A DNA stretch of 64,000 nt from Stutzerimonas stutzeri (GCF_002890915.1 NZ_POUT01000006.1:62001-126000); one strand, 5' to 3'. Shown: positions 1 to 12,624, counted from the first letter of the stretch. The notes: a model not told the origin generated them from the sequence alone. Translations and numbers: made by a program.

Positions 1-2
1 CC

Positions 3-752
3 CGCCAGCGCCTGCTCGAGGTGCAGACGCTGACCCCCAACCTGTTCACCCTGCGTACCAGCCGCGACCCCGGCTTCCGCTTCAGCGCCGGGCAGTTCGC
101 CCGCCTCGGCGTGCGCAAGCCCAGCGGCTGCATCGTCTGGCGCGCCTATTCGATGGTCTCGGCGCCGCACGACGAGTTTCTCGATTTCTTCTCCATCGTG
201 GTGCCGGACGGCGAATTCACCAGCGAGCTGAGCCGCCTGCAGGCCGGCGACGAGCTGTTGGTGGACAAGCAGGCCTTCGGTTACCTGACCCTCGACCGCT
301 TCCCGGACGGCCGCGATCTCTGGCTGCTGGCCACTGGCACCGGCCTCGCGCCGTTCCTCTCGATCCTGCAGGACTTCGAGGCCTGGCAGCGCTTCGAGCG
401 CATCGTACTGGTCTACAGCGTGCGCGAGGCCCGCGAGCTGGCCTACCAGCAGCTGATCCACGCGCTGCCGCAGCGCGACTACCTGGAAGGACTGGGCGAC
501 AAGCTGACCTACCTGCCGGTGGTGACCCGCGAGCAGGTACCGGGGATGCTGCACGGGCGCATCACCCGGCTGATCGAGAACGGCGAGCTGGAGCGCGCCG
601 CCGACCTGCGCTTCGAGCCGCAGCACTCGCGGATCATGCTCTGCGGCAATCCACAGATGATCGAGGACACCCGCGCCATACTCAAGGCGCGCGATCTCAA
701 CCTCAGCCTGACCCGCAGGCCGGGGCAGGTGGCGGTGGAGAACTACTGGTAA
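3..752 (+). CDS. fpr: Ferredoxin/flavodoxin-NADP+ reductase (5' end outside window)
   Basis: FAD-dependent reductase that moves electrons between NADPH and ferredoxin or flavodoxin in the cytoplasm, supporting Fe-S assembly and oxidative-stress defence. The FAD-binding motif RAYSMVSAP and the nucleotide-binding motif TGTGLAPFLSIL are visible, and the protein ends VENYW, with a terminal aromatic residue as in the E. coli-type enzyme. A GTG at 21 could serve as a start, but the frame is open to the window edge and reads RQRLLEV just before it, as family members do. The true start is therefore probably a few codons to the left. About 250 residues are present, close to full length. Family assignment is firm; the paralogue (FprA or FprB) is not settled. 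Confidence 0.9.
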   Translation, partial: RQRLLEVQTLTPNLFTLRTSRDPGFRFSAGQFARLGVRKPSGCIVWRAYSMVSAPHDEFLDFFSIVVPDGEFTSELSRLQAGDELLVDKQAFGYLTLDRFPDGRDLWLLATGTGLAPFLSILQDFEAWQRFERIVLVYSVREARELAYQQLIHALPQRDYLEGLGDKLTYLPVVTREQVPGMLHGRITRLIENGELERAADLRFEPQHSRIMLCGNPQMIEDTRAILKARDLNLSLTRRPGQVAVENYW

Positions 753-790
753 GGACGGCTGCAAGCTTCAAGCTGCAAGTGAAAAGTAAA

Positions 791-830
791 AGCGAAAGTC
801 GCCATCGGGCGATCCGGCGGGGCTTTCGCT
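791..830. terminator. Hairpin between fpr and gdhA
   Basis: Arms AGCGAAAG (791-798) and CTTTCGCT (823-830) enclose a GC-rich loop. On the minus strand the stem is followed by TTTTACTTTT, so it could end minus-strand readthrough. It also lies 39 bases past the fpr stop. Its loop shares the string gatccggcgggg with the hairpin at 971-999. Confidence 0.5.
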
Positions 831-868
831 TGTAGCGTGCAGCTCGAGGCTTGCCGCTGCTTCAGGGC

Positions 869-944
869 CGTAGGGTGGATGGCCGCAGCCATCCACGCGC
901 GAGTCCCCGCGTGGAAAAGCGCTGCGCGCGTTTTCCACCCTACG
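869..944. repeat. Palindromic element with GTAGGGTGGA ends
   Basis: A 76-base element bounded by perfect 11-base inverted ends, CGTAGGGTGGA and TCCACCCTACG. Its interior holds further short inverted segments. It lies in the fpr-gdhA spacer (753-1036), which has no supported gene. It belongs to the same general class as the elements near 13.1, 31.1, 40.5, 49.8 and 52.5 kb, but its core differs. Confidence 0.75.
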
Positions 945-970
945 GATCGAACGGGCTTTTCCAAACGAAA

Positions 971-999
971 AGCCCCCAGCGGACGATCCGGCGGGGGCT
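971..999 (-). terminator. Rho-independent terminator of gdhA
   Basis: Arms AGCCCCC and GGGGGCT (971-977, 993-999). Read on the minus strand, the stem is followed by TTTTCGTTT. It lies 38 bases past the gdhA stop codon. Confidence 0.75.
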
Positions 1000-1036
1000 C
1001 TTTCTTGCGGCTTGCAGCTTGGAGCTTGCGGCTAAC

Positions 1037-2374
<1,338 letters not shown>

Positions 2375-2408
2375 TTAAAGGCCCTCGGCGACCGCGCTGC
2401 GGCAGTCA

Positions 2409-2437
2409 GTAATAAGTTTGGCGGGCGACTGTAACAA
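2409..2437 (-). promoter_or_regulatory. Predicted sigma-70 promoter of gdhA
   Basis: On the minus strand, -35 TTGTTA (2432-2437) and -10 TATTAC (2409-2414) are separated by exactly 17 bases. The -10 box begins 35 bases upstream of the gdhA ATG. Each hexamer matches consensus at four of six positions. Assigned by eye. Confidence 0.55.
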
Positions 2438-2445
2438 ACCTGTTT

Positions 2446-2462
2446 TGCACCATGAAAGTGCG
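2446..2462. promoter_or_regulatory. NtrC-like binding site upstream of gdhA
   Basis: TGCACCATGAAAGTGCG has the half-sites TGCAC and GTGC with the 7-base spacing of the NtrC consensus (TGCAC-N7-GTGCA), with one mismatch in the right arm. It sits just upstream of the predicted -35 box. In P. putida, NtrC is known to repress gdhA directly during nitrogen limitation, so the position makes functional sense. Inference from pattern only. Confidence 0.5.
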
Positions 2463-2814
2463 ATTTATGGCGTTATGTTCGTTTTTAGTGCGCCATATCC
2501 GTGCCGAATGGACGGCCCGGATGAGACCGGGCGGGAAAGCGCGAGCATGTCACGGGCGCTCGGCCCGCCGCAGCGGGGTGTGGTGATCGTGCTTGTGATG
2601 GGGTTTGCGGCAGGGGCAAGACCCGTAGCGGCGGGGCGCTGGCGCCGCGTCTTCGCCTGCTCGGCGCTCAAGCGTCGCGCCCGTGACCGGCTGCGCGAAA
2701 ATGCCGCGGATCGGCGGCGGGCTTCAGGCTTCGCGCGTTGGGCTTCGCTTCGCTCAACCCAACCTACGGGCTGGCAGGCGGGAGATGATCCGGGCGAGCG
2801 TATTCGCAGGGGTG
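2463..2814. other. Non-coding spacer between gdhA and siaD
   Basis: The plus-strand open frame across this stretch has no family resemblance and runs into antisense of siaD, so I treat it as non-coding. The only structure seen is a truncated palindromic repeat at 2737-2768 (GTTGGGCTTCGCTTCGCTC then AACCCAACCTACG), which resembles one end of the elements at 13113 and 31048. Confidence 0.5.
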
Positions 2815-3600
2815 CTAATCGGCCCGTTCGCAGCGGTTGCGCCCGCTGCGCTTGGCCCGCAGCAGGGCGACGTCAGCGCGGTTGATGGTGCTGGAGTAGG
2901 TTTCGTCGGGGCGCAGCTCGGCCACGCCCATGCTGGCGGTCACGCTCAGCAGGTCGTTGTTCACCCGCACGGCCAGGGCGGCGATGCTGTCGCGCAGGCG
3001 CTGCATGACCACCTCGGCCTCCTCGGCGCTGCTCTCCGGCATGAGGATCAGGAACTCCTCGCCGCCCCAGCGCCCGCACAGGTCCTGTTCGCGGGTCTCG
3101 GCTTCCATTACCCGCACCACCTCGATCAGCACGCGGTCGCCGACCTCATGGCCGTACTCGTCGTTGATCAGCTTGAAGCGGTCGATGTCCAGCATCACCA
3201 CGCACATCGGACGGCCATAGCGCTTGGCCCGCTCGCTTTCCTCGCGCAGCCGCTCGGTGAGCAGGCGGCGATTGGCGATGCCGGTCAGCGAGTCCAGGGT
3301 GGAGGCCTCGTGCAGCGAGATGTTCAGGTCGCGCAGCATCATCTGGTAGCGGTCGGAGATGCGCGCGATCTTCTCCAGCTGGCGCAGCTGCTTGTCCAGG
3401 CGTGCGGACAGGCTCAGCTCGCGCTCGCGCGCGATGCTCTGGTAGCCGTCGGACACCCGGGCGATCCGCTCGATCCGGCCGATCAGGTCATTGTGGGCGT
3501 CCCACAGCTGGTCGAGCGCCTCCCTGAGTGGATTGCCCTCGTGCTGCGGATCGTCGAGAAGGATGATGACCTGTTGCTCGAGCGGAGTTGGCCCACGCAT
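2815..3600 (-). CDS. siaD: Diguanylate cyclase SiaD (GGDEF)
   Basis: Makes cyclic di-GMP from two GTP and drives aggregation and biofilm formation in the SiaABCD pathway. The 261-residue protein has a helical, probably coiled-coil N-terminal half (about 1-95). The GGDEF domain that follows has the active-site motif GGEEF in RWGGEEF and the inhibitory RxxD site REQD five residues before it. There are no membrane segments. In P. aeruginosa, SiaD is activated by binding unphosphorylated SiaC, which is encoded immediately upstream (9-base gap). Last gene of siaABCD. The assignment rests strongly on gene order. Confidence 0.93.
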   Translation of the reverse strand: MRGPTPLEQQVIILLDDPQHEGNPLREALDQLWDAHNDLIGRIERIARVSDGYQSIARERELSLSARLDKQLRQLEKIARISDRYQMMLRDLNISLHEASTLDSLTGIANRRLLTERLREESERAKRYGRPMCVVMLDIDRFKLINDEYGHEVGDRVLIEVVRVMEAETREQDLCGRWGGEEFLILMPESSAEEAEVVMQRLRDSIAALAVRVNNDLLSVTASMGVAELRPDETYSSTINRADVALLRAKRSGRNRCERAD

Positions 3601-3609
3601 ATCGACCTT

Positions 3610-3987
3610 CTAGTCGTGACTGAGGATGGAAAAGGGAAAGCTGCAGTCTTCCTTGAATTCCTCGGCCAGCTCTACCACGCGCTCGTTACGCCGGTCGTAA
3701 TACCAGTTCACGGCGACGTTCTTGCCATCGCGGTAGGCGGCTTCGAGCAGGTCGAAGATGTCCATCATCGCCTTGATGCTGCTGGTGTTGAGGTAGAGCA
3801 GGCGCAGTTCCAGGTTGAGCGGGCGCGCGGCCTCGCCGAGGAAGCGCTCGATCCATTCGAACACCTGGTGGAACAGCTCGTAGGAGTTTTCCGGGTAGGA
3901 ATCGCCCTGCATGGACAGCACGCCACGCTCCCAGTCGGACTGGATGGTGGGGGATGACTGGCTGCCGGGAATCGTAAAGTCGTTCAT
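3610..3987 (-). CDS. siaC: SiaC, partner switch protein of SiaD
   Basis: Small DUF1987 protein (125 residues) that binds and activates SiaD when unphosphorylated. Threonine 68, in LNTSSIKAMMD, matches the position known to be phosphorylated by SiaB and dephosphorylated by SiaA in P. aeruginosa. Counting residues here puts the first Thr of NTSS exactly at 68. It lies 18 bases after siaB and 9 bases before siaD, so translation is probably coupled. Confident assignment. Confidence 0.93.
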   Translation of the reverse strand: MNDFTIPGSQSSPTIQSDWERGVLSMQGDSYPENSYELFHQVFEWIERFLGEAARPLNLELRLLYLNTSSIKAMMDIFDLLEAAYRDGKNVAVNWYYDRRNERVVELAEEFKEDCSFPFSILSHD

Positions 3988-4005
3988 GTACGTTGCTCTT
4001 GAATG

Positions 4006-4548
4006 TCAGATGACGGCGCTCAGGCTGATGAAGGACAGCCCGTTGGCGACGGGCTGCAAGGAGGCCTGCAGCGGCTCGCTGGATTTTCTGGCGATGTCGA
4101 TCAGCCCCAGGCCGGCACCGGATATCGTCTGCCCGTCGCGCGGCTTGCGCAGTTGCTCCTTGTACATCGCCTTGAGCTGGGTCTTGTCCAGGTCGGCCAG
4201 GTCGTGGATGGCGCTGAGCAGCGTCTCGCCGTCGGCGGTCTCGATCAGGTTGCCGGCGGAAACCACGTAGCGGCCGCGCTCGTCGCGGGCCACGACCACG
4301 GTCGCGGCGGCCTCCTGATCGGACCAGTTCTTCTGCCGGGTGTAGTGGCGGATGTTCTGCGTCATCTCGATATAGACGGCGAACACGTCCATCGCGGACG
4401 AGGGATGGGCATGCTCGGCGGCCAGGTAGTTGCGCAGGGCATTCCCGATTTCCTCGATCAGGCTGCGCGAGATCGGACCGTTGAAGCAGAGCATGATCTG
4501 CTGACGGTTGTAGCGCTCGCGCATGGCAAACAGGTCAAGTGATTCCAT
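4006..4548 (-). CDS. siaB: SiaB protein kinase
   Basis: Cytoplasmic 180-residue protein of the SiaB/DUF6272 family, related to GHKL-type anti-sigma kinases. It phosphorylates SiaC and so turns SiaD off. The visible stretches EMTQNIRHYT and SGAGLGLIDIARKS fit an N-box and a G-rich ATP lid. I chose the ATG at 4548, six bases after CCGGAG; an in-frame TTG two codons earlier is less likely. It follows siaA by 24 bases in the same operon. Confidence 0.9.
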   Translation of the reverse strand: MESLDLFAMRERYNRQQIMLCFNGPISRSLIEEIGNALRNYLAAEHAHPSSAMDVFAVYIEMTQNIRHYTRQKNWSDQEAAATVVVARDERGRYVVSAGNLIETADGETLLSAIHDLADLDKTQLKAMYKEQLRKPRDGQTISGAGLGLIDIARKSSEPLQASLQPVANGLSFISLSAVI

Positions 4549-4572
4549 GGGCAACTCCGGGGTGGACCCTGT

Positions 4573-6561
4573 TCAGTCGAAGCGGAAACATAGCATCGTA
4601 ATATCGTCGCGCTGGGGGTAGCCGCCTTGGTACTGCGCCAGGGCTTCGCTGAAGGCTTCGCCTTGCTCGGCCAGCGGCAGGCGCGCATGGCGTCTGATCA
4701 TATCGGCAAAGCGGCTGTTGCCGAAGCCGAAACCCAATTCGCCGCCGGCCTGGTCGAGGAAGCCGTCGGTGGTCAGGTAGAAGGTACGGCCGGGGCGCAG
4801 CTGCAGCCTGGCATTGTGGTATTCGCCGATGCGCTTGTCGCCGATGGCGCGGCGCGCCGCGGGCAGTTCCTCGACCGTTTCGCCGTCGCAGTAGTACAGC
4901 GCGATCTTGGCGCCGGCGAAGGTCACTTCGCGGTGTTCGAAGTCCACGTAGGCCAGGCCGACGTCCATGTTGGTCGCCAGCTGCGCGGTTTCGTCGCACA
5001 GCGTGCCACGCACGAAGCGATCGCTGCGGGCGAGGATGCCGGCCGGGTCGCTCAGGCCGGCATCGGCGATGGCCTGGTCGAGGGCGGCGTGCGCGAGCAT
5101 CGTCATCAGGGCGCCGGGTACGCCGTGGCCGGCGCAATCCACCACGCCGAACAGGCAGCCGCGCTCGCCAGCGCGGTAGATGTAGAAGTCGCCGCCGACC
5201 ACGTCGCGTGGGCGCCAGAGCACGGCGTGGCGCTCGCCCATGGCGCTGACCAGTTGCCGATGCGGCAGGATCGCCCGCTGGATCAGGCTGGCGTAGTCGA
5301 TGGAGTCGTCGATCTTCTTGTGCGCGGCGGCCATCTCGCGGTTGGCCTGTTCCAGTTCACGGGTGCGCTCGCGCACGTGGCTTTCCAGCTCGCTGGTGTG
5401 GTTGCGCACCTTCTGTGCCATGGCGCCGAAGGCGGCGCTGAGCTCGCCGATCTCGTCGTCGCGGTTGAGCGGCAGCGGTGCGTCGTACTGCCCGGCGGCC
5501 ATCGCCTGGGCGCTGCTGCGCAGGTGACGCAGCGGCTTCAGCAGGCGCTTTTCCACCAGCCAGGCACCTGTCGCGATCAGCGCCAGGAACAGCACCAGGA
5601 ACAGGCCCAGCGCTGGAAGCAGTGGCTTGAGTTCGAGGACCTGCGCGGTGTTCAGGTCGACCGTGCTGGCGACGAACCACTGCAGTTCGGGAATCCAGGC
5701 CAGCGCCAGCAGGCGGGGTTCGCCGTCCAACCTGAGCTTGAGGGTGTAGACGCTCGACGGGTCGTCACGGCTGGCCGCCAGGGTCTGGCGCAGCGTGGTG
5801 GCGGCGTCGATGTCGTCGAGCAGGCCGAGGATGTTGGTGGCCAGCGAGCGGCCCTGGGGCGAGTCGGCGTTGAGCGTGATCAGGTTCTGGTTCGGATGCA
5901 CCAGGATCGAGCCATAGACGTCGAGCACCATGGATTCGACGCCGACCTTGTCGGTGCCGATGAACTGCTCGAGGAAGGCATTGAGGTTGATGCCGGTGCC
6001 GACGATGCCCAGCGCTCGCTGGTCCGCGTCGCGCACCAGCATGTTGATCCACAGCTTGAGGTCGTGGGTGAGCACGGCGCGGTCGATGTTGAGATGGTAG
6101 GGCGCGTCGGTGGCCAGGGTCTGGAAGAACCACTGGTCACGGGCCGCCTGGGGATCGAGTAGATAGCGCGGTGCGTCGCTGTAGGCCTCGCCGCGACGGT
6201 TGGAATAGTAGCCGTTGCTCTGCGCCGCGGCGACGAAGTAGAGGCGGCCATCGAAGACGCGTTGATAGCCGGCGGCTTCCTGGAAGAACGCCGCACGTTT
6301 TTTCGGATCGCTCTCGTCGCTCAGCCAGGCGCGGGTGATCTGCGATTCGGCCAGGCGCTGGGTCAGCGCCAGCTCTCGGCTGACCGGCGCGGACAGGCGC
6401 TCGCGGTTGAGCTGCACGAGGTTCTGCGCAAAGGCTTCGCCGTAGCGGTCCTGTATGTCCTGGAGGATTTCCCGACCGATCGCCCAGGCCAGCGCGAACG
6501 CCAGCAGGCTGGTCAGCAGCAGTGCCAGCAAGGATTTGCCGCGCAATCCTAATGCAGCCAT
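4573..6561 (-). CDS. siaA: SiaA membrane-bound PP2C-type phosphatase
   Basis: Inner-membrane sensor phosphatase that removes phosphate from SiaC and so activates SiaD. The domains of the 662-residue protein run in order: a transmembrane helix (about 8-29), a periplasmic sensing domain of dCache type (about 35-300), a second transmembrane helix (about 311-332), a HAMP domain, a coiled-coil stretch rich in Glu and Arg, and a SpoIIE/PPM phosphatase domain. Metal-binding motifs DVVGGDFY and DCAGHGVPGALMTM are intact. First gene of siaABCD. A GATAAT-like -10 hexamer lies at 6632-6637 on the minus strand, but I see no matching -35. Confidence 0.94.
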   Translation of the reverse strand: MAALGLRGKSLLALLLTSLLAFALAWAIGREILQDIQDRYGEAFAQNLVQLNRERLSAPVSRELALTQRLAESQITRAWLSDESDPKKRAAFFQEAAGYQRVFDGRLYFVAAAQSNGYYSNRRGEAYSDAPRYLLDPQAARDQWFFQTLATDAPYHLNIDRAVLTHDLKLWINMLVRDADQRALGIVGTGINLNAFLEQFIGTDKVGVESMVLDVYGSILVHPNQNLITLNADSPQGRSLATNILGLLDDIDAATTLRQTLAASRDDPSSVYTLKLRLDGEPRLLALAWIPELQWFVASTVDLNTAQVLELKPLLPALGLFLVLFLALIATGAWLVEKRLLKPLRHLRSSAQAMAAGQYDAPLPLNRDDEIGELSAAFGAMAQKVRNHTSELESHVRERTRELEQANREMAAAHKKIDDSIDYASLIQRAILPHRQLVSAMGERHAVLWRPRDVVGGDFYIYRAGERGCLFGVVDCAGHGVPGALMTMLAHAALDQAIADAGLSDPAGILARSDRFVRGTLCDETAQLATNMDVGLAYVDFEHREVTFAGAKIALYYCDGETVEELPAARRAIGDKRIGEYHNARLQLRPGRTFYLTTDGFLDQAGGELGFGFGNSRFADMIRRHARLPLAEQGEAFSEALAQYQGGYPQRDDITMLCFRFD

Positions 6562-6685
6562 GTCGAGTTCCGCTCTCTGTTCATCGTCGCCGGTCCGGCG
6601 CGAGATACCGGTGGTGTTATCGGGGGCGGCGATTATCCGGCATAAGGCGCTATGCCACCAGCGACAAAAGGTTCCAGCAAACGAA

Positions 6686-6707
6686 GACGGAGCCTTTCGG
6701 CTCCGTC
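6686..6707 (-). terminator. Terminator of ettA
   Basis: Perfect 9-base stem GACGGAGCC / GGCTCCGTC with a 4-base loop, followed on the minus strand by TTCGTTT. It lies 11 bases past the ettA stop. Confidence 0.8.
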
Positions 6708-6717
6708 AGGTACTGGA

Positions 6718-8385
<1,668 letters not shown>

Positions 8386-8641
8386 GGAAACGAATGCCCG
8401 TGACAGTGGTGGAAAATGCCTGGCCCTGGGCGGCAAAGCCGGGGAAAACGGGCGGCATGTAAAGGGCGCAAAGCTACCCGAATGCTCCGGCCAGGGCAAA
8501 CCACGGCGGCGCCCGGGGCCGGGATGCGCAGGCGAGTGACTGTTCATCTTGTGCATGACCATCGCTCATACCCGCAGGCGGGCGGATGAGGTAGAATCCG
8601 CGCCTCTCTTTTATACCGCCAGCTGATCTCAGAGGACTGCC

Positions 8642-9895
<1,254 letters not shown>

Positions 9896-9916
9896 GCGTC
9901 CGGACGTTGCAAACGG

Positions 9917-9938
9917 AAAGCCCGCGCAAGCGGGCTTT
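9917..9938 (+). terminator. Terminator of glyA
   Basis: Stem AAAGCCCGC / GCGGGCTTT with a GCAA tetraloop, followed by CTGCTGTCT. It starts 22 bases after the glyA stop. Confidence 0.8.
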
Positions 9939-10029
9939 CTGCTGTCTGCTCCCGCCACCTTGATCATGGTCGTCGCATCGATGGCGGTACGCGGTAGACT
10001 CCGATAACCCGCCCGTTCGGAGTCCTTTC

Positions 10030-10491
10030 ATGCTCAAGCGCGCCACTGGCGTGATCCTGCCGCCACCGGTCATCTACCTGCTGTTCCTCGCTGCGGCCTG
10101 GGCGCTCGATGCGCTGCTGCCGATTGCGCTGCCGCGCAACCTCTGGACGCACTACCTCGGTTGGGGGCTGATCGATGCCGGGGTGCTGCTGATGCTCTGG
10201 GCCGGGTTGCTGATGCTCTGGCGCAAGACCACGGTCAACCCTTACGGCGAGCCGGCCAGGCTGCTGGAGGAAGGCCCATTCCGCTTCTCGCGCAATCCGA
10301 TCTACCTGGCCGACAGCCTGATCTACTGCGGCATCGCGCTGCTATGGGGCAGTCCCTGGCCGTGGCTGCTGCTGCCCGCCGTGATCTATGCCATGCAGCG
10401 TGGCGTGATCGTGCACGAAGAGCGTCTCCTCACCCGGCTGTTCGGCGACGACTATCGCGACTATTGCCGGCGCGTGCGCCGCTGGTTGTGA
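10030..10491 (+). CDS. Isoprenylcysteine carboxyl methyltransferase-like membrane protein
   Basis: A 153-residue inner-membrane protein of the ICMT/phospholipid-methyltransferase-like family. At least three hydrophobic segments are visible (about 10-32, 42-64, 97-122). The C-terminal motif EEGPFRFSRNPIYLADSLIY followed by HEERLLTRLFGDDYRDYCRRVRRWL is the family signature for S-adenosylmethionine binding. The substrate is unknown; bacterial members do not necessarily modify prenylated proteins. GGAGT precedes the ATG. It stands alone between glyA and a PilZ gene. Confidence 0.85.
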   Translation: MLKRATGVILPPPVIYLLFLAAAWALDALLPIALPRNLWTHYLGWGLIDAGVLLMLWAGLLMLWRKTTVNPYGEPARLLEEGPFRFSRNPIYLADSLIYCGIALLWGSPWPWLLLPAVIYAMQRGVIVHEERLLTRLFGDDYRDYCRRVRRWL

Positions 10492-10565
10492 CCGCGGGCG
10501 ACCTGACACCGTTGTCTATAGTGAAGCTAGGGTCAGCAGACCCAGCCCCTGCGGAGTGATTCCCG

Positions 10566-10934
10566 ATGAGCAATACCCCCAGCGAGCGCCGGCGCTTCCA
10601 GCGCATCGAATTCGACGCCGCCACCGAGCTGGTCCAGGGCGAACGCCGCTGGCCGGTCGAACTGCACGACCTGTCGCTCAAGGGACTGCTGGTCCGCCGG
10701 CCCGCGCAGTGGGATGCCGATTCGACGCAGCTGTTCGAGGCGCGGGTGCGCCTGGCCGACGACGCCGAGGTGTGCATGCAGGTGGCGATGACCCACGAGG
10801 TGGGCGAACTGATCGGTTTCGTCTGTCGGCACATCGACCTCGATTCGATCGCCCATCTGCGGCGCCTGGTCGAGCTCAATCTGGGCGACGAGCAGCTGCT
10901 GGACCGCGAGCTGGCGGCGTTGGGCGGCAGCTGA
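10566..10934 (+). CDS. PilZ-domain c-di-GMP-binding protein
   Basis: A 122-residue protein consisting of a single PilZ domain. Both c-di-GMP-contacting motifs are present: RRRFQR near residue 9 and DLSLKG near residue 38. The output is unknown. Single-domain PilZ proteins usually act through a partner, and the siaABCD cyclase system lies about 4 kb away in the same window. GCGGAGT lies nine bases before the ATG. Confidence 0.9.
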   Translation: MSNTPSERRRFQRIEFDAATELVQGERRWPVELHDLSLKGLLVRRPAQWDADSTQLFEARVRLADDAEVCMQVAMTHEVGELIGFVCRHIDLDSIAHLRRLVELNLGDEQLLDRELAALGGS

Positions 10935-10942
10935 ACCCACTC

Positions 10943-11070
10943 TAAAAAGCATCGCCCCGAGGTCGGGCCACCCACAAAAGCTGCGAGCCCCACGCCGAAC
11001 CCAGTGGGAGGCGCGCCCTCGCGGCGATGCAGGCCGCCAGGCCTGCCCGGGGCTCAGAGCATCGCCCCGG
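10943..11070. repeat. Rearranged copy of an interspersed repeat
   Basis: Two pieces of one repeat family. The piece at 10943-10976 reads taaaaagcatcgccccgagg and continues to cccaca. The piece at 11004-11070 begins gtgggaggcgcgccctcgcg and ends agcatcgccccgg. The reverse complement of the complete-looking copy at 25655-25738 carries the same two end segments. No gene is seen in the surrounding spacer (10935-11146). Confidence 0.65.
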
Positions 11071-11146
11071 GGCGGCATCTCCCTCAAAGCGACCGAACCC
11101 TGGATCGCGCCCCGCACCAAGCGTTGCGCACGCCAATGAGGCGACC

Positions 11147-12508
11147 TTATTCGAACAACGCGTCCAGTGCCTGTTCCAGGCGCGTCACGGCAATGATCTG
11201 CAGACCGGCCGGCGCTTCCTTCGGCGCGTTGCCCCGGGGCACGATGGCACGCTTGAAACCGTGCTTGGCGGCTTCCTTCAGGCGTTCCTGGCCGCTCGGC
11301 ACCGGGCGGATTTCGCCGGACAGGCCGACCTCGCCGAACACCAGCAGGTCGGTATCCAGCGGCCGATTGCGCAGGCTGGAAATCACCGCCGCCATCAGCG
11401 CCAGGTCCGCCGCCGTCTCCAGCACCTTCACGCCGCCCACCACGTTGATGAACACGTCCTGGTCGTAGGTGGGGATGCTGCCGTGGCGGTGCAGCACGGC
11501 CAGCAGCATGGCCAGGCGGTTCTGGTCGAGGCCGAGGGTGACGCGGCGCGGGTTGGCCAGGTGGCTGGTGTCGACCAGCGCCTGCACTTCCACCAGCATC
11601 GGCCGGGTGCCTTCCCAGGTGGCCATGACCACGCTGCCGGGCACCGCTTCCTGGGCGCGGGTGAGGAAGATCGCCGAGGGGTTGGTGACTTCCTTCAGGC
11701 CCTTGTCGGTCATGCCGAACACGCCCAGCTCGTTGATCGCGCCGAAGCGGTTCTTCACCGCGCGCAGCAGCCGCAGGCGGCCGTCGGATTCACCCTCGAA
11801 ATACAGCACGGTGTCGACCATGTGTTCGAGCACCCGTGGACCGGCCAGCGCGCCTTCCTTGGTGACGTGGCCGACCAGGAAGATCGCCGTGCCGCTCTGC
11901 TTGGCGTAGCGCACCAGCAGCGCGGCGCTCTCGCGTACCTGGGCGACGCCGCCGGGGGCGGACTGCAGTTGCTCGGTGAAGATGGTCTGGATCGAGTCGA
12001 TCACCATCACCTTGGGCTTTTCCAGGCGCGCGGTGGCGATGATCGATTCGATGCAGGTCTCGGTCATCACCTTGAGCCGGTCCTGCGGCAGGTCCAGCCG
12101 CCGCGCGCGCATGGCCACCTGCTGCTGCGATTCCTCGCCGGTGACGTACAGCGCCGGGAAGCGCTGGGCGATGGCGCACAGCGTCTGCAGCAGGATGGTG
12201 GACTTGCCGATGCCCGGGTCGCCGCCGATCAGCACCACCGAGCCATCGACCAGGCCGCCACCGAGCACGCGGTCCAGCTCGCCGGAGGCGGTGGAGAAAC
12301 GCGGCACCTCCTCGACGCTGACTTCGGCGAGGGTCTTGATATTGGCCTGGTCGCCGGCCCAGCCGGCGCGCCCCGAGGACGGTGCGGCGCTGTCGACGAG
12401 GGTTTCCACCAGGGTATTCCAGGCACCGCAGTCGCCGCACTGGCCGGCCCACTTGGGAAAGGTCGAGCCGCATTCGGTGCAGCCATACATGCGCTTGGCC
12501 TTGGCCAT
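11147..12508 (-). CDS. radA: DNA repair protein RadA (Sms)
   Basis: DnaB-like ATPase that promotes branch migration of recombination intermediates. In order: N-terminal C4 zinc finger (YGCTECG and GQCGDCGAW), RecA-like core with Walker A GGDPGIGKST, the RadA-specific KNRFG motif (AVKNRFGAINE), and a C-terminal Lon-protease-like domain. I start at the ATG at 12508 (MAKAKRMYGCTECG), giving 453 residues, the family norm. The 22 extra upstream codons lack similarity to the family. It is transcribed alone. Confidence 0.97.
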   Translation of the reverse strand: MAKAKRMYGCTECGSTFPKWAGQCGDCGAWNTLVETLVDSAAPSSGRAGWAGDQANIKTLAEVSVEEVPRFSTASGELDRVLGGGLVDGSVVLIGGDPGIGKSTILLQTLCAIAQRFPALYVTGEESQQQVAMRARRLDLPQDRLKVMTETCIESIIATARLEKPKVMVIDSIQTIFTEQLQSAPGGVAQVRESAALLVRYAKQSGTAIFLVGHVTKEGALAGPRVLEHMVDTVLYFEGESDGRLRLLRAVKNRFGAINELGVFGMTDKGLKEVTNPSAIFLTRAQEAVPGSVVMATWEGTRPMLVEVQALVDTSHLANPRRVTLGLDQNRLAMLLAVLHRHGSIPTYDQDVFINVVGGVKVLETAADLALMAAVISSLRNRPLDTDLLVFGEVGLSGEIRPVPSGQERLKEAAKHGFKRAIVPRGNAPKEAPAGLQIIAVTRLEQALDALFE

Positions 12509-12624
12509 GGGAAACTCCGGGTCGGGGGAATGGAGTCGCATGATAACGGCTGACTTGATTGCCATCAGCCACAAGTGGCGTACGAGTCGTCAGACTGTGA
12601 ACAAATGGGACGGGAGCGAGAGCC

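Noticed and set aside
2418..2885. Plus-strand open frame of 155 codons between gdhA and siaD
   Set aside because: Arg/Gly/Ala-rich shadow-type composition, runs over the end of siaD, and includes a palindromic repeat fragment.
8386..8562. 59-residue N-terminal extension of EttA
   Set aside because: The extension is Pro/Arg-rich and not family-like, and the ATG at 8385 gives the standard 555-residue protein.
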